64,000 bases of DNA from Corynebacterium sp. 13CS0277 (GTDB taxonomy: Bacteria; Actinomycetota; Actinomycetes; Mycobacteriales; Mycobacteriaceae), in contig NZ_PPDL01000001.1 in assembly GCF_002994655.1 (NCBI RefSeq), positions 1-64,000 of the forward strand, in the 5' to 3' direction. The first letter of the stretch is position 1. Every line of letters starts with the position of its first letter. Under the pieces are notes generated by a model, which was given only the letters and a program-made list of their open reading frames with translations, was not told the origin of the DNA and did no database searches. Below are positions 53,147 to 63,303 of this stretch, in pieces. Position numbers and translations under genes: made by a program.

Positions 53147-54241
53147 TTAGGAGTTCTCGTCCTCGTCCGCGACCGCAGCGCTGCCGGCATCCTCAGCAGC
53201 CAGCCCCGTCAGCGCCTCCTCGGTGGCGGCGTGCGCGCTGAGGAAGTACTTAACCGCCTGCCCCAGGCCGTCCTCGAGGGCCTCGATGGTGTCGTCCTCG
53301 ACCACCAGCGTCGGCACCGGCATGTTCGGGATGATGCCCGTCTTGCCGAAGGCAGCCGGCACACTACGCGCCACCACAATCATCGGCACCTGGGCGGCCG
53401 TCAACGCACCAATGGCGGTGGCGGGATTCTGCACCGACTCGGCAGTCATCTCGTCGGTGACGACGACCGCCACCACATCCGGGTGGAGGTGCCCGGCCAG
53501 ATTCGCGACATACAGCGCCTGCGGGGCAATCGTGTGGGTGGCATCCGGGCGCATCCACGCCGTCGCCAAGGGCAGGCCGCCGCCCGCCCCCATGCCCGGC
53601 TGCGCGGGATCCACCCCGAGGACGTCTGCGAGGCGGTGCAGCGATTGCTCGGCGGGCAGCAGGCTATCCTCGCCCCCGAGCACCAGGAAGTGCGCGCCCA
53701 GCGCCTGCATGTTGAACTGGGCGGCATCAATGCTGGCGACCTGATCCACCCGCCCCCGGGGCACCACATGCCCGTCCGCGGTGTAGAACTGCGCGCCCAA
53801 GGCCACGAGGATGCCAGTGCCACCATCGTGGGTGCGCACCCCCTCGGTGAGCAACGCGATCGTCGTCGCGCCCCGGCTCAACGCATCCGCGATGAGCACA
53901 CCCACCCCGTAGGTGTCGCCATCGGCCTGTTCGGTCAGCGGCGCGCAATCAATAACCGCCTGCAACTCGGTGGCGGTGCCCGCCACCTGTCCGTCAGCGG
54001 ACTCCTCCGGGCCGAACGACGCCAGCAGATACGACGCCTCCGTCAGGCGCCCATCGGCCGTCACCGTCGGGCAGGTGATCGTCTCCCCCAGCATGTTGTC
54101 CAACAGCCGGTACGAGCAGGCACCGTAGTCAACGTCCGGATAGGCGGCCATCGTGGCATCCACGGCGGCCAGAAGCTCCGGGGTTGTCCGTGCGCCACAC
54201 GACTCGAGGGCAAACATGATGGGCAAGCTGGGGGAGGTCAT
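53147..54241 (-). CDS. divergent glycerate kinase-like protein
   Basis: A 364-residue protein matching the GckA/GlxK glycerate-2-kinase fold in pattern: GVLIADALSRGATTIALLTEG, THDGGTGILVALGAQF with ADGHVVPRG, and GMGAGGGLPLATAW correspond to blocks in those kinases. The family's usual nucleotide and glycerate residues are only partly recognisable, so catalytic activity is doubtful. The C terminus is acidic. ATG 54241 was preferred over in-frame starts at 54286 and 54271. Confidence 0.65.
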   Translation of the reverse strand: MTSPSLPIMFALESCGARTTPELLAAVDATMAAYPDVDYGACSYRLLDNMLGETITCPTVTADGRLTEASYLLASFGPEESADGQVAGTATELQAVIDCAPLTEQADGDTYGVGVLIADALSRGATTIALLTEGVRTHDGGTGILVALGAQFYTADGHVVPRGRVDQVASIDAAQFNMQALGAHFLVLGGEDSLLPAEQSLHRLADVLGVDPAQPGMGAGGGLPLATAWMRPDATHTIAPQALYVANLAGHLHPDVVAVVVTDEMTAESVQNPATAIGALTAAQVPMIVVARSVPAAFGKTGIIPNMPVPTLVVEDDTIEALEDGLGQAVKYFLSAHAATEEALTGLAAEDAGSAAVADEDENS

Positions 54242-54636
54242 AGCGTGAGACACAGTCTTTCCGTTGGGCATTGGGGCAGTGCGCATCTCACCCTACCTGG
54301 CGCACCCGCCCCACCACTGGGGTGTCGGTGCGGCAGCGGTGCACCCCAGTGGCCGCCCGACACACCACCGCCGGGGCCTGACAGCGCGCGCCGCGGAAGG
54401 TAATGAGCACACACCCGCAGACGAAGCGGTGGAACAATGACCCCACGGACACCGCGACCCCCGCACACCACCGCCATGATTGCCGCGTCACACCCACACA
54501 CAGGATGACTGCATGGGGTGCCAGGCACTGCGGGGCGGACATCGGATCACCGGCGGGGCACACCCCGCGCTCGGCGTAGCGCCAGCAGCCCCGGTACCGA
54601 TGAACGAGGTGAGGATCAACCCCGGGAGGACCACAG
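54242..54636. other. intergenic region between divergent genes
   Basis: Holds promoters for the glycerate-kinase-like gene and the lipase gene. GGGAGGACC near 54620-54630 is the lipase ribosome site. No gene seen. Confidence 0.4.
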
Positions 54637-55812
54637 ATGACGACAGCGACAACAGCCCCGCGGACACCCGCGCCCCGACAGCTGCGGCACCACACCCGCC
54701 GGGTGGTGTGTCTCCTGGCCGCCGCTGTGCTGTGCGCCGTCGGCGCGCCGGGCACAGCAGCAGCCGTTGCCGCACCCGCGGCTCCGGAAGCCCAGGTGCC
54801 CGCGGTGGAGACCACCGGGGTGGAGGGCCCGGCTGCCGCCCACCTGGCGGAGGCCAAGTGGATCACCTTCACCAGCAGGCAGCAGCCGCTGAAACCCCGC
54901 GGCACGAACGATCCCGCCTGCCGGGTGGATGCCGCCCACCCCTGGCCGGTGGTCATGCTGCACGGCACGGCCGCGTCGTTCTACCAGGACTACTCCGCTC
55001 TGGCGCCGGCGCTCGTGGATGAGGGCTGGTGCGTGTTTGGCGTCGACTACGGGCAGGGGCCGGAGCCGAAGGATGGGTTCGGCTGGCAGTCGATGGAACT
55101 CAGTGCCGGACAGGTGGAGGAGACCGTGCGTGCCGCGCAGGCCACCAGCGGCGGGCAGCAGGTGGCGCTCGTCGGGTTTAGTCAAGGGGCGACTCTGGCG
55201 CGGGTGTGGATGGACAGGTTTGCCCGCCCCGGGGAGGTTGCCGCCTACATCGGGCTGGCGGCCCCGTCGCGGGGTGGCACCTTCTACGGTGCGGCGGGGC
55301 TGCTAGATGTGCTGCCGCAGGTGGTTGCCGATGAGGTGGCCTCGCCGGCGCTGCGGGAACTGGTGGCGGGCAGCCCGCTGCTGACGGGATTGGCGGACGA
55401 GCATGACCTGCAGCCCGGCACCCGGGCGTTTACGGTGGGCACCCGCTTCGACGAGATGATGCCGGAGCGCACCAACCAGCCACTGCTGGCGCACCCGGGG
55501 ACCCACCTGTGGCTGCAGGATGTGTGTGACCTGGACTTTGGCGGTCACATGTACCTGCCCTACAACCCGGCGACGCGGACGATCGTGCGCACGCTGCTGC
55601 GGCAGGTCGTGGATCATCCCGTGGGGCACCAAGAACGTGTGGGGGAGGACCCTGCGGTGGCGCGAGTGCGGCAGTTGGCTGCGGCGGGGCAGCTGGGGTG
55701 CAGCCCCGTGGTGCCGGGCCATGTGATTCCGTTGATCTCGGTGGTGGATAACCTGCGGAAACTGGGCGTGCTGCCGACTCCGGTGGAGGCTGTGCGCTAT
55801 CGGCTGGGCTGA
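54637..55812 (+). CDS. secreted lipase / alpha/beta hydrolase
   Basis: A 391-residue exported esterase. A signal peptide (about 1-45) has a twin-arginine-like but mostly Sec-type shape with a long Ala-rich hydrophobic core. VVMLHGTAAS is the oxyanion region and GFSQG holds the nucleophile Ser182. Asp and His of the triad are probably in VCDLDFGGHMYLPYNP or nearby. Cys95, Cys132 and the late LGCSPVV cysteine could form disulfides. Resembles the secreted triacylglycerol lipases of corynebacteria and Streptomyces (LipA type). Confidence 0.85.
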   Translation: MTTATTAPRTPAPRQLRHHTRRVVCLLAAAVLCAVGAPGTAAAVAAPAAPEAQVPAVETTGVEGPAAAHLAEAKWITFTSRQQPLKPRGTNDPACRVDAAHPWPVVMLHGTAASFYQDYSALAPALVDEGWCVFGVDYGQGPEPKDGFGWQSMELSAGQVEETVRAAQATSGGQQVALVGFSQGATLARVWMDRFARPGEVAAYIGLAAPSRGGTFYGAAGLLDVLPQVVADEVASPALRELVAGSPLLTGLADEHDLQPGTRAFTVGTRFDEMMPERTNQPLLAHPGTHLWLQDVCDLDFGGHMYLPYNPATRTIVRTLLRQVVDHPVGHQERVGEDPAVARVRQLAAAGQLGCSPVVPGHVIPLISVVDNLRKLGVLPTPVEAVRYRLG

Positions 55813-55826
55813 GCAACTTGCGCCAA

Positions 55827-55845
55827 TTTCTATCGAACGGCAGAA
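55827..55845 (+). promoter_or_regulatory. AmtR-box-like site upstream of gdhA
   Basis: TTTCTAT-CGAACG-GCAGAA resembles the AmtR consensus TTTCTAT-N6-ATAGAA (or ATAGTA), differing in two bases of the right half. It lies 142 bases before gdhA, a known AmtR target in C. glutamicum. Confidence 0.5.
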
Positions 55846-55929
55846 TGGTATTTCGACACACCGACGTGCACTGCCCCGCCAGGCACCAGGTGCGGCCCCC
55901 AGACCACCGGCACCCGCCGGCAGAGTTGA

Positions 55930-57330
<1,401 letters not shown>

Positions 57331-57681
57331 CTCGACACCCCCACGCCGCGCCCGAGTACTCCGGGCAGCGCGTGTGACCGTGCGCCCGCCACCCCACCAG
57401 TTCAGAGGAGGCGGGCGCAGTCGTCTCTGTGCCGCGTGCCTCACGTCGCGCAGAGACGGTGCTTGGGGCGCACGTCGGCCAGTGGGGCAACAGTGGTGCT
57501 GTGAGTCGCTGTGGGGTGGTGGAGGGTGCCGATTGTGCGGGCGGTGGATCGGGGTGGAGGTGCTGGGCGGGGAGGTTGTGGCGTATCGATGGTGGGTGGG
57601 GGAGAAAAATCCTGCGCCCCTGCTCGGCGTGTCCTGCGTGTTATCACCAGTCACACCTGTCACGGGCGGTACGATGCGGGC
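57331..57681. other. intergenic region gdhA to sepIVA
   Basis: Holds the gdhA terminator (57381-57419) and the sepIVA -10 box TACGAT (57670-57675), six bases before the ATG. No gene seen between them. Confidence 0.5.
57381..57419 (+). terminator. 10-bp hairpin after gdhA
   Basis: TGCGCCCGCC (57381-57390) pairs with GGCGGGCGCA (57410-57419), 50 bases after gdhA. Confidence 0.6.
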
Positions 57682-58431
57682 ATGTTTACCGCGCTGAAGA
57701 ACCTCACCGACCTCATCGATCTGGTCGAGACCGCGCACCAGGTGCCGCTCTCCCAGAACTGCATGGTGCCCCGCGTCGCCGTGCTGAACCTGCTGGAGGA
57801 AATCCGCAGCGATCTCCCCGATGAGATGGAGGCCGCCTCCGAGGTGCTCGCGCGCGAGCAGCAGATCATCGACCAGGCCAACGCCGACGCCGACCAGATC
57901 GTCGCCGACGCCGACGCCGAAGCCAACGCCATCGTTGCCGACGCCAAAGCCGAGGCAGATGCCGCCCGCGAGAGCGCGAAACGTAAAGCAGAACGCGACC
58001 TGGCCGACGCCTCCGAGCGCGCCGCCCGCACCCTTGAAGATGCCCGCCGCGACGCCGACGGGCTGCTGGCGGACGCCACGTTTAAGCGCGACAAACTCCT
58101 CGAAAACGCCAAGAGTGAATACGACCGCATCCTGCAGGAGGCCAGCGACCAGCAGGCCTTCATGGTCTCCGACGCGGAGGTCGTGCGCCGCGCCGAGGAA
58201 GAAGCCAGCCGCATCGTCGACCGCGCGCACTCCGAAAGCTTTGCGCTGCGCCGCGACTGCGACGACTTCGTCGACGGCAAGCTCGAGGAGCTCGAAGTTA
58301 CCCTGTCCGAGACGCTCCGCCGCATCGAACGCGACCGCAGCGCCCTGCGCCGTGGCGCCGGCGTCGCCGGTGGGGCGTCCTACCAGCAGCCGGTCGAGGA
58401 CGACACCTACGACATCGACTACGAGGGCTAA
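57682..58431 (+). CDS. sepIVA: DivIVA-like septation protein SepIVA
   Basis: A 249-residue protein that is one long coiled coil (about 50-210) of Ala, Glu, Asp and Arg heptads after a short N-terminal domain (MFTALKNLTDLIDLVETAHQ) and before a Tyr/Asp-rich tail. It corresponds to mycobacterial Rv2927c/SepIVA, which lies in the same order before DUF177, rnc and mutM and works in septation and polar growth. Leaderless -10 box TACGAT supports ATG 57682. Confidence 0.85.
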   Translation: MFTALKNLTDLIDLVETAHQVPLSQNCMVPRVAVLNLLEEIRSDLPDEMEAASEVLAREQQIIDQANADADQIVADADAEANAIVADAKAEADAARESAKRKAERDLADASERAARTLEDARRDADGLLADATFKRDKLLENAKSEYDRILQEASDQQAFMVSDAEVVRRAEEEASRIVDRAHSESFALRRDCDDFVDGKLEELEVTLSETLRRIERDRSALRRGAGVAGGASYQQPVEDDTYDIDYEG

Positions 58432-58620
58432 GCGACTGGCGGCCCGCCGTGGGTGCGTGTGCGCGGCCGTGCACGCGACCACCCGCGGCGGGGCGTGGTC
58501 GTTGTGGGGGTGTGCCACCGCAGCGTGGCAGGGGTGATGGTGGCGCACGCGGACAGCGGGGCGCGCGCGGCTTTCAGCGCTAGCCGCAGGGCGCGTGGGG
58601 GAGGTAGGCTAAACCCCGCC

Positions 58621-59157
58621 ATGACTTCACCTTTGAACTTCGACGTCACCGACATCCTGCGCGGGGCGAACTCCGCCACGCTTGACTCCTCCGGCCCCGC
58701 ACCCGCCCGCATCGGGCTGAACATGGTCGCCTTCGAGGAAGGTGCCCCCTTGGACGTCACCGCGCACTTCACCCCGCTCGGTGGGGAAACCGTCAACGCC
58801 TTCGCCACCGTCAGTGGCCCGCAGACCGTGCAGTGCGCGCGCTGCCTGGCAACCTTCACCCACGACGACAGCGTCGAGATTAACCGCGTCTACACCGCCG
58901 ACCCGAACCTCGTGCAGGGGGAGGAGGCCGAGGATGAGGACGCGGACGAAGGTGTGGAGGTCTTCGAAGGCACCGTCGTCGACCTCACCCAGGCGCTCAT
59001 CGACGAAGCAGGCCTCACCTGGCCGTTCAGCCCCGTGTGCGCCGACTACGGCCGCGAGTGCGACACCGACGACGTGCCCGCCCCGGACGGGGAATCCGGC
59101 AAAGACGAAAAGAATCTGATCGACCCCCGTTGGGCAGGTCTGGAGAAGTTCAAGTGA
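58621..59157 (+). CDS. DUF177/YceD-family protein
   Basis: A 178-residue acidic protein of the DUF177 family, which precedes rpmF or rnc in most bacteria and is linked to 23S rRNA maturation. CARCL (about 79) is the first cysteine pair; the usual second C-x-x-x-C pair near the end is replaced by VCADYGREC. A long Asp/Glu stretch (about 101-115) separates the halves. Its stop overlaps the rnc GTG by four bases, so it is translationally coupled to RNase III. Confidence 0.87.
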   Translation: MTSPLNFDVTDILRGANSATLDSSGPAPARIGLNMVAFEEGAPLDVTAHFTPLGGETVNAFATVSGPQTVQCARCLATFTHDDSVEINRVYTADPNLVQGEEAEDEDADEGVEVFEGTVVDLTQALIDEAGLTWPFSPVCADYGRECDTDDVPAPDGESGKDEKNLIDPRWAGLEKFK

Positions 59158-59909
59158 GCGACAAGAAGAAGCTGAGCGCGAACGACAAACTCGACCGCGC
59201 CTACCGGGCGACCGACCACCAGCCGCTGCTCGACGCCCTGGGGGTCGACATCCGCGACGACCTTTTGCGCCTGGCGCTCACCCACCGCAGCTTCGCCAAC
59301 GAAAACGGCATGCTGCCGAACAACGAACGCCTGGAATTCCTCGGCGACGCGGTGCTCGGCCTGTCGATTGCCTCCCGCCTGTTCGACCTGCACCCCGACC
59401 GCGACGAGTCCGCAATCTCCAAGATGCGTGCCGGCATGGTCTCCCGCTACGGGCTCGCCGACATCGCCCGCGAACTCGGGCTCGGCCCCCACATCCTGCT
59501 GGGCAAGGGGGAGCGCCAATCCGACGGGCAGAGTAAAGACTCCATCCTCGCGGACACCACCGAGGCCCTGTTCGGTGCGATCTACTCCCAGTACGGGTTC
59601 GAAACCGCGCGGGAAGTCATCCTGAGGCTCTTCGCCGAGAAGATCTCCAACGCCTCCGCCTCCAGCTTCACCCAGGACTGGAAAACCTCCCTGCAGGAGC
59701 GGCTCGCGGAACGCAAGCTCGCGATGCCGGTCTACACCTCCACCTTCACCGGTCCCGACCATGACCGCTGGTTTACCGCCACCGTCACCGTCGACGACGT
59801 CGAGCTGGGTGTCGGCCAGGGGCCCAACAAGAAGCGCGCGGAGCAGGAAGCCGCCCACAAGGCCTGGTCGGCGCTCGCCAGCGACAGCTGCCCGCCGCAG
59901 CTGCGTTAA
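59154..59909 (+). CDS. rnc: ribonuclease III
   Basis: A 251-residue double-strand-specific RNase processing rRNA precursors. The catalytic signature NERLEFLGDAVLGL (about 60-73) and the second metal site DTTEALFGAIYS are intact; a dsRNA-binding domain occupies about 178-245 (DWKTSLQERL, GQGPNKKRAEQEAAHKAW). GTG 59154 overlaps the DUF177 stop. Confidence 0.95.
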   Translation: MSDKKKLSANDKLDRAYRATDHQPLLDALGVDIRDDLLRLALTHRSFANENGMLPNNERLEFLGDAVLGLSIASRLFDLHPDRDESAISKMRAGMVSRYGLADIARELGLGPHILLGKGERQSDGQSKDSILADTTEALFGAIYSQYGFETAREVILRLFAEKISNASASSFTQDWKTSLQERLAERKLAMPVYTSTFTGPDHDRWFTATVTVDDVELGVGQGPNKKRAEQEAAHKAWSALASDSCPPQLR

Positions 59910-59928
59910 GCGGGCGCCTTCGGCTCCG

Positions 59929-59971
59929 CCCCAGGGCACCCCGTCGACCGCGGTGCCCTGGGGTTTGTTGT
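59929..59971 (+). terminator. terminator after rnc
   Basis: CCCCAGGGCACC (59929-59940) pairs with GGTGCCCTGGGG (59952-59963), followed by TTTGTTGT. It isolates rnc from mutM. Confidence 0.8.
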
Positions 59972-60133
59972 GGCCACAGCCCCCTCTGATTGCCCACCGC
60001 GAGGTGGTGCGGATCTGTGGGAGGTATCGTGCTGCCTGTTGCCTTCTTTGAGATTGTGTGTTTGTGTGCCCACCCCATTCCTCCGCTGCGCTGCGGGATG
60101 GGGTGGACGACAGTGTTGCTAAGGAGCTTCCGC

Positions 60134-60997
60134 GTGCCTGAATTGCCCGAAGTTGAAACCGTCCGCCGAGGACTCGCCGAGCATGTCGTGGGGCGAACCT
60201 TCGACTTCGTCACCGTCCACCACGATCGCACCGCTCGCCACACCGAGGGCGGCCGCGCGGAGCTCGCCGGCCTGCTCGAGGGGCAGAAAGTCACCGGAGT
60301 GCAGCGGCGCGGCAAGTTTGTGTGGTTCACCTTCAACGACGGCGTCACGGACGGCGCCCTGTGCCTCGTGGTGCACCTGGGCATGAGTGGGCAGATGCTC
60401 ATCAAAGACTCCCGCGCAGGAGTCTCCGACCCGAATCACAAGCACCTGCGGGCGCGCGCCCAACTCAGCGACGGCAACGCCTTGTGGTTCGTCGACCAGC
60501 GCACCTTCGGCTACTGGCGCACCGATGACCTTGACGGCGGCATCCCGGCGAGCCTCAGCCACATCGCCCCCGATCTCCTTGAGGACGCCACCGACGTCGC
60601 GGCCCTCGCGCGGAAGATGAAAGCGAAGCGGGTGCCGGTGAAAGTGCAGCTGCTCGACCAGACGATCGTCAGCGGTATTGGCAACATCTACGCCGATGAG
60701 ATGCTGTGGCGGGCGCGGATCAACCCGAAACAAAATCCCACCCGGCTCTCCCTCGGGGCGCTGGAGGAACTCCTCACTGCCGGGCAGGAGGTACTGCGCG
60801 ACGCGATCGCCCAGGGCGGCACCAGCTTCGATGACCTCTACGTCAACGTCAACGGCCAGTCCGGATACTTCGATCGCTCGCTCAACGCCTACGGGCAGGC
60901 CGATACTCCCTGTGGGCGCTGCGGCACCCCGCTGCGCAAAATCATGTTCCGGGGCCGCTCCGCGACGTTCTGCCCCACCTGCCAGCGGGCGCGGTAG
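60134..60997 (+). CDS. mutM: formamidopyrimidine-DNA glycosylase
   Basis: A 287-residue DNA repair enzyme removing 8-oxoguanine and FaPy lesions. After Met loss the PELPEVE N terminus supplies the catalytic proline and glutamate. GSGYFDRSLNAYGQ-like region and a C-terminal zinc finger CGRCG...FCPTCQ are present. GTG 60134 follows AAGGAG exactly, despite an upstream open frame. It has its own promoter after the rnc terminator. Confidence 0.96.
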   Translation: MPELPEVETVRRGLAEHVVGRTFDFVTVHHDRTARHTEGGRAELAGLLEGQKVTGVQRRGKFVWFTFNDGVTDGALCLVVHLGMSGQMLIKDSRAGVSDPNHKHLRARAQLSDGNALWFVDQRTFGYWRTDDLDGGIPASLSHIAPDLLEDATDVAALARKMKAKRVPVKVQLLDQTIVSGIGNIYADEMLWRARINPKQNPTRLSLGALEELLTAGQEVLRDAIAQGGTSFDDLYVNVNGQSGYFDRSLNAYGQADTPCGRCGTPLRKIMFRGRSATFCPTCQRAR

Positions 60998-61187
60998 GCA
61001 TCCCCGGTGTCCCGCCGCGGCGATCGCCCGGGCGCCTGAGAGATGAATCACCTGCAGATGTGCTCTGTGAGAGCGGTCGGCGGGCCCCTATGCTGTGAAA
61101 ATCCTGGCATCGCGGTGTGAACCAGCACAAGTGATGCTGCTGGGCAGTATTCACGACACACCCCCGGTTTCCCTTAAAGTAACCGGC

Positions 61188-62705
61188 ATGGAAACCTTGC
61201 AAAATTTGGTGGATAGCACCTCCAACGGCCTGTGGCGGGTGCTGGCCTACGTGCTCGTCGCGGCGGGCCTGTACTTCTGCGTCCGCACCATCGTGGTGCA
61301 GCTGCGCTACATTCCCGCGATGTTCAGCGCCATCACGGAAAAGCCCTCCCAGGCCGAATCGGGCAAGGACGGCATTTCGGCCTTCAAGGCCTTCACCATC
61401 TCCGCCGCCAGCCGCGTCGGCACCGGCAACGTCGCCGGCGTGGCCATCGCGGTCACCGCCGGCGGCCCAGGTGCCGTGTTCTGGATGTGGGCGCTCGCCA
61501 CCATCGGCGGTGCCACCTCCTTCGTGGAGTCCACCCTGGCGCAGGTGTACAAGGTGCGCGATACCGACTCCTACCGGGGCGGCCCCGCCTACTACATCAC
61601 CAAGGCGTTGGGGTGGAAGTGGCTGGCAACGATCTTCGCCGTGCTCATCACCATCACCTACGGCTTCGTGTTTAATGCGGTGCAGTCGAACTCCATCGCC
61701 GGCTCCGTGGCGACCTCCTTCGACTCCCTCGACCCGCACACCGTGCACCTCGTCGTCGGCGGCGTGATCGCCGCCCTGACTGCGGCGGTCATCTTCGGCG
61801 GTGTGCAGCGCATCGCCTCCGTCACCCAGATCATCGTCCCCGTCATGGCGGTGCTGTACATCATCGTCGGTCTCATCGTGGTGGCCCTCAACATCACTGA
61901 GGTGCCCTCCATGATCGCCCACATTGTGGAAAACGCCTTCGGCATCCGCCAGTTCGGTGGCGCCACACTCGGGTATGTCATCATGACCGGCGTGAAGCGC
62001 GGGCTGTTCTCCAACGAGGCCGGCATGGGCTCCGTGCCGAACGCGGCCGCCACCGCCTCCGTGTCGCACCCCGCCAAGCAGGGCCTCATCCAGACGCTCG
62101 GCGTGTACTTCGACACCATCGTCGTCTGCTCGATCACCTCCTTCATCATCCTGCTGGCCGATCCGTCGGTCACCGACTCCGACGGCATCGCCGTCACCCA
62201 GAACGCGCTGGCCGACTCTGTGGGCACGTGGGGTATCCACTTCCTCACGATGGTGATCCTGTTCCTGGCGTTCTCCTCCATCATCGGCAACTACTACTAC
62301 GGCGAAGCCAATATCGAGTTCCTCACCGGCAGCAAGACGGTGCTGTGGGGTGTGCGTGCCCTCGTCGTCCTCTGCGTCTTCGGCGGCGCCCTGGGCACCG
62401 TGCCGCTCGTGTGGTCCCTGGCCGACGTGTTCAGTGCGCTCATGGTCTTCGTCAACCTGCTGGCCATCGTGCCCCTGTGTGGCGTGGCGGTTGCGGTGCT
62501 GAAGAACTTCACCGTGCAGCGCGTCGCGGGCCTCAACCCCATCTTCCGCCGCGAGGACGTCCCCGGCCTGCGCGGCTGGGACGGCATGGAGTGCTGGGAT
62601 GGCTCCGACCCGCTGACCCACACCACGCCCGAATACGAGCCGGTGCTGGCCCAGGCCCGCGCCGAGTTCCTGGCCGACCGCACCAAGGACACCACCGCGT
62701 CCTAG
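61188..62705 (+). CDS. alanine/glycine:cation symporter (AGCS family)
   Basis: A 505-residue sodium- or proton-coupled amino acid symporter with about eleven helices. RVGTGNVAGVAIAVTAGGPGAVFWMW and GGPAYYI are AGCS hallmarks, as is KRGLFSNEAGMGSVPNAAA. ATG 61188 fits the TAAAGT -10 box (61175-61180) seven bases upstream; the longer frame from 61095 would precede it. The soluble C-terminal ~50 residues are acidic. Substrate: alanine or glycine by family. Confidence 0.9.
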   Translation: METLQNLVDSTSNGLWRVLAYVLVAAGLYFCVRTIVVQLRYIPAMFSAITEKPSQAESGKDGISAFKAFTISAASRVGTGNVAGVAIAVTAGGPGAVFWMWALATIGGATSFVESTLAQVYKVRDTDSYRGGPAYYITKALGWKWLATIFAVLITITYGFVFNAVQSNSIAGSVATSFDSLDPHTVHLVVGGVIAALTAAVIFGGVQRIASVTQIIVPVMAVLYIIVGLIVVALNITEVPSMIAHIVENAFGIRQFGGATLGYVIMTGVKRGLFSNEAGMGSVPNAAATASVSHPAKQGLIQTLGVYFDTIVVCSITSFIILLADPSVTDSDGIAVTQNALADSVGTWGIHFLTMVILFLAFSSIIGNYYYGEANIEFLTGSKTVLWGVRALVVLCVFGGALGTVPLVWSLADVFSALMVFVNLLAIVPLCGVAVAVLKNFTVQRVAGLNPIFRREDVPGLRGWDGMECWDGSDPLTHTTPEYEPVLAQARAEFLADRTKDTTAS

Positions 62706-62927
62706 GTGTCCTTCCTCGCGCGGGCCATCCGGGGATACCCGGGTGTGCACCCCGTGGCCTCCATCCCGCCCCGACGGCACACGCACCCTGAAGTGCGCCC
62801 GCGCCGCCGGGGCGGTGGTGTCTGTACGGGCGGTCCCGGGATCCGCCTGCGGCCGCCGCCACGGGGGAGTGGCCCGTAGAATGACAACGACACCACAGCC
62901 ACCCGTCTTTGTCTTTCAAGGAGCACC

Positions 62928-63248
62928 ATGAGCCCGAACGGCACCCACGACTCTGTGCACCCGGATACCCCGCGGCGGATGACGGCCTTCGTCCACGGCC
63001 AGGTCCAAGGGGTGGGGTTCCGCTGGTGGACCCGCTCCCAGGCGCTGGAGTTGGGGCTTGCGGGTTCCGCGACGAACCTGCCCGACAGGCGGGTGTGTGT
63101 CGTCGTCGAGGGTGGGGATTTCGCGGTGCGGGAAATGCTCGGCCGCCTGCAGGAACAGCCCAGCCGCTGCGGGCGCCCGGGTACCGTGCGCACCGTCGTG
63201 GAGCAATGGGGTGCTCCGCGGGGCGTGCAGGGCTTCGACATGCGCTAA
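62928..63248 (+). CDS. acyP: acylphosphatase
   Basis: A 106-residue enzyme hydrolysing acyl phosphates. [19 protein letters not shown] carries the conserved phosphate-binding arginine, and [20 protein letters not shown] the catalytic Asn. AAGGAG lies just before the ATG; TAGAAT (62877-62882) is a likely -10 box. As in C. glutamicum it directly precedes smc. Confidence 0.92.
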   Translation: MSPNGTHDSVHPDTPRRMTAFVHGQVQGVGFRWWTRSQALELGLAGSATNLPDRRVCVVVEGGDFAVREMLGRLQEQPSRCGRPGTVRTVVEQWGAPRGVQGFDMR

Positions 63249-63303
63249 GCCGGGTGCCGCGTGCGGGCGGTGGTCGTCGGGCCATCTACTAGACTTATCG
63301 CCC

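Noticed and set aside
58603..58616. AGGTAGGCTAAACC as a DtxR-like iron box
   Set aside because: Only a partial match to the DtxR consensus with wrong central bases; it is better read as the -10 region of the DUF177 gene.
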